A stretch of DNA of 8,036 nt from Abditibacteriota bacterium (GTDB lineage: Bacteria; Armatimonadota; UBA5829): NCBI GenBank assembly GCA_017959625.1, contig JAGDAG010000144.1:1-8036 (forward strand), written 5' to 3'. A model generated the notes under the pieces. That model made no database searches, was not told where the DNA came from, and saw only the letters and a program-made list of their open reading frames with translations. The position numbers and the translations under genes are program-made. The stretch's first letter is position 1, and each line of letters begins with the position of its first letter. Shown one piece after another: positions 6,799 to 8,036 of this stretch.

Positions 6799-7284
6799 TC
6801 ATGCTTCCCAGCCGATGGCGTTTCTCCCGTTTATCTGGGCCAGGCCGGTAAACCCGGGCCTCACTTCGTGGCGCCGCGCCTGGTGCTCGTTGTACCGGTC
6901 AAGGTAACGCACGAGAAGGGGGCGGGGCCCGACTATGCTCATATCGCCCCTGAGCGCGTTTATAAGCTCCGGCAGCTCGTCAAGGGACGTTGCCCGGAGT
7001 TTTTTTCCGAAGGGGGTCAGCCTGTCGGCGTCCGACTCCGAACCGGCCGCGCCGGGACCGGGCGGCAGCATGGTCCTGAATTTGTAAAGCCTGAATACTT
7101 TGCCGTCTCTGCCGGGCCTGTCCTGCGTGAAAAGCACCGGCGAACCCAGCCTGATCTTTACGAGAACGGCGACGGCAAGGATAACGGGCGAAAGAACCAG
7201 ACCGGCAGCAAGCGCGCACAGAATGTCCTGGGGCCGCTTTATGTATTTTTCGTAAATACCGTAAGGTACGTGCTTTTTTGTCAT
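6799..7284 (-). CDS. PglC-type undecaprenyl-phosphate phosphoglycosyl transferase (bacterial sugar transferase), truncated by in-frame stops
   Basis: Monotopic phosphoglycosyl transferases move a phospho-sugar from a UDP-sugar to undecaprenyl phosphate, the committed first step of the glycan. The 161-residue frame begins with the typical YEKYIKRPQDILCA (11-24), passing into a hydrophobic re-entrant membrane helix (about 21-43). It then has QDRPGRDGKVFRLYKFRTM (54-72), the catalytic Asp102-Glu103 in SLDELPEL, LRGDMSIVGPRPLL (111-124) and RPGFTGLAQINGRNAIGWE (142-160), before stopping at TGA. Family members of this short type usually run to about 200 residues; the missing ~50 are encoded in frame just downstream. 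The catalytic dyad is present, but loss of the conserved tail probably impairs folding or activity (inference). The start has a short, close SD (AAGG) and follows an 84-nt gap after the aminotransferase. Placed with PglE- and PglD-like genes, the likely donor is UDP-diacetylbacillosamine. Confidence 0.9.
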   Translation of the reverse strand: MTKKHVPYGIYEKYIKRPQDILCALAAGLVLSPVILAVAVLVKIRLGSPVLFTQDRPGRDGKVFRLYKFRTMLPPGPGAAGSESDADRLTPFGKKLRATSLDELPELINALRGDMSIVGPRPLLVRYLDRYNEHQARRHEVRPGFTGLAQINGRNAIGWEA

Positions 7285-7305
7285 GGCCTTGATTTCTGCT
7301 CTGTT

Positions 7306-7361
7306 GCGCCAAGGGCGCTTTCTGCGTGCAGAGAGCCGGGAGCATTTTAAATGCGATCCCG
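7306..7361. repeat. Three adjacent short inverted repeats in the 84-nt intergenic gap
   Basis: The only sizeable gap in the operon (7285-7368) holds three small palindromes side by side. They are GCGCC-AAG-GGCGC (7306-7318), TCTGC-GT-GCAGA (7321-7332) and a two-part stem, CGGGA/TCCCG outside GCAT/ATGC (7337-7361, with a 2-nt bulge). In the transcript they would form consecutive hairpins between the aminotransferase and the sugar transferase. None is followed by a T-run on the minus strand, so a simple intrinsic terminator is unlikely. They may stabilise or process the mRNA, or arise by chance in GC-rich DNA. Confidence 0.4.
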
Positions 7362-7368
7362 AAGCCCG

Positions 7369-8036
7369 TTATCTGAAACACCGGCGGACGATCTCGATTA
7401 TCGCGTTCTGCTCTTCCGGCGTCATTTTGTTGTCGGAGGGCAGACACAGCCCCCTGCGGAATATGTCTGCGCCCACGTCTTCCGCCTCTTTAAAACATTC
7501 GCCTGCGCGCCCGTTTCGGGTGACAAACGCATGATCTCTGTAAAGGGGCTGAAGATGCATGGGCTTCCATATGGGGCGCGCCTCCGCATTAAAGGCTTTG
7601 AGCGCCGCCAGGATCTCCCCCGGGCAGCTTTTGCCGGGCTCTGTGCGCCACGTTTCTTCTTTTTCTCCCCGGGTAGCGGGGCACATTGCTTCTTCGTTTA
7701 TAAGCAGGCAGGACAGCCAGAAATTGGGCTCGCTGTTTTTTTTGTCAAATGGATTCATCGATAAGGGAAGGTCTTTTAATCCTTCCCGGTAACGGTTGTA
7801 TATTGCCTTTTTTTGTTTTTTGTGTTCTTCCGCGTAAGGCAGCTGTCCTCTCACGATCCCGGCAATGATGTTGGACATGCGGTAGTTATATCCTATTTCC
7901 TCATGCTGATACCAGGGAGCATCCTCCCGGCTTTGCGTGGACCATTTTCTGGCTTTTTTTGCCCAGGCTGTGTCGTCTGTCAGCAGCATGCCGCCGGTCG
8001 ATCCGGTAATAAGCTTGTTGCCGTTCCAGCTGAGTA
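7369..8036 (-). CDS. PglE-like DegT/DnrJ/EryC1/StrS family sugar aminotransferase (5' end outside window)
   Basis: This PLP-dependent enzyme is predicted to aminate a UDP-4-keto-6-deoxy sugar at C4 using glutamate, giving the substrate of the acetyltransferase. The frame is open to the window edge; the 221 visible residues are the C-terminal half. The first of them, LSWNGNKLITGSTGGM, carry the PLP-binding Lys (codon 8016-8014). Next come STQSREDAPWYQHEEIGYN, YRMSNIIAGIVRGQL, RPIWKPMHLQPLY and the C-terminal LCLPSDNKMTPEEQN, all characteristic of the bacillosamine-type C4 aminotransferase subgroup. With about 180 residues missing, the full length would be near 400, as in the family. The ATG at 7989 is internal, not the start. 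The stop is TAA. The expected partner, a PglF-like 4,6-dehydratase, would lie upstream, outside the window. Exact product stereochemistry cannot be assigned. Confidence 0.92.
   Translation of the reverse strand, partial: LSWNGNKLITGSTGGMLLTDDTAWAKKARKWSTQSREDAPWYQHEEIGYNYRMSNIIAGIVRGQLPYAEEHKKQKKAIYNRYREGLKDLPLSMNPFDKKNSEPNFWLSCLLINEEAMCPATRGEKEETWRTEPGKSCPGEILAALKAFNAEARPIWKPMHLQPLYRDHAFVTRNGRAGECFKEAEDVGADIFRRGLCLPSDNKMTPEEQNAIIEIVRRCFR

Noticed and set aside
6778..6801. Genetic-code reassignment of TGA (or TAA) explaining the stops in the sugar transferase
   Set aside because: TGA is the natural stop of the lyase, glycosyltransferase and acetyltransferase genes, and TAA ends wecB and the aminotransferase, all at the expected family lengths.
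7337..7361. Intrinsic terminator after the aminotransferase gene
   Set aside because: The stem is bulged and no T-run follows in the direction of transcription.
6980..7447. Minus-strand frame across the aminotransferase/transferase gap as a small gene
   Set aside because: It is an out-of-frame, Arg/Gln-rich reading of the two flanking genes with no supporting motif.
1..8036. Mobile element, CRISPR array, tRNA/rRNA or tandem repeat
   Set aside because: No spaced direct repeats, terminal inverted repeats, transposase motifs or RNA gene signatures were seen; the window is filled by glycan genes.

Overview
All convincing genes in this window lie on the minus strand. They form one tightly packed cassette for making a cell-surface polysaccharide or protein glycan, cut by both window edges. 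In transcription order (right to left): a PLP-dependent sugar aminotransferase of the PglE/DegT type (5' end outside the window); a PglC-type initiating phosphoglycosyl transferase interrupted by two in-frame stops; a PglD/NeuD-type sugar O/N-acetyltransferase; a family-4 glycosyltransferase; a heparinase II/III-type polysaccharide lyase; wecC (UDP-ManNAc dehydrogenase); wecB (UDP-GlcNAc 2-epimerase); and the first 180 codons of an unrecognised, possibly beta-propeller protein.

The genes suggest two linked pathways. Aminotransferase, acetyltransferase and phosphoglycosyl transferase match the UDP-N,N'-diacetylbacillosamine-type route, in which a 4-amino-4,6-dideoxy sugar is made, acetylated and placed on undecaprenyl phosphate. 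WecB and WecC turn UDP-GlcNAc into UDP-ManNAc and then UDP-ManNAcA, a uronic acid donor. The family-4 transferase would extend the lipid-linked glycan. The lyase would be expected to cleave a uronate-containing polymer. The actual sugars and linkages cannot be read from sequence.

Packing is very close: overlaps of 1 nt (glycosyltransferase/lyase) and, in the reconstructed uninterrupted reading frame, 4 nt (transferase/acetyltransferase); gaps of 0, 2, 6 and 18 nt elsewhere. Only the aminotransferase/transferase gap is larger (84 nt), and it carries three small adjacent inverted repeats. No promoter or terminator is convincing, so the operon probably starts and ends outside the window. No stretch over 300 bases lacks a gene. 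No tRNA, rRNA, CRISPR array, insertion sequence or long repeat was seen.

The organism is probably an anaerobic bacterium, perhaps a clostridial Bacillota, judging by the feel of the WecB, lyase and PglC-type sequences. That is an impression, not a search result. The DNA is fairly GC-rich, uses ATA (Ile) and TAT (Tyr) freely and avoids TTA, CTA and TCA codons. The most notable observation is the initiating transferase. Its last 50 codons remain in frame and clearly family-like, yet are cut off by a TGA and a TAA seven codons apart.
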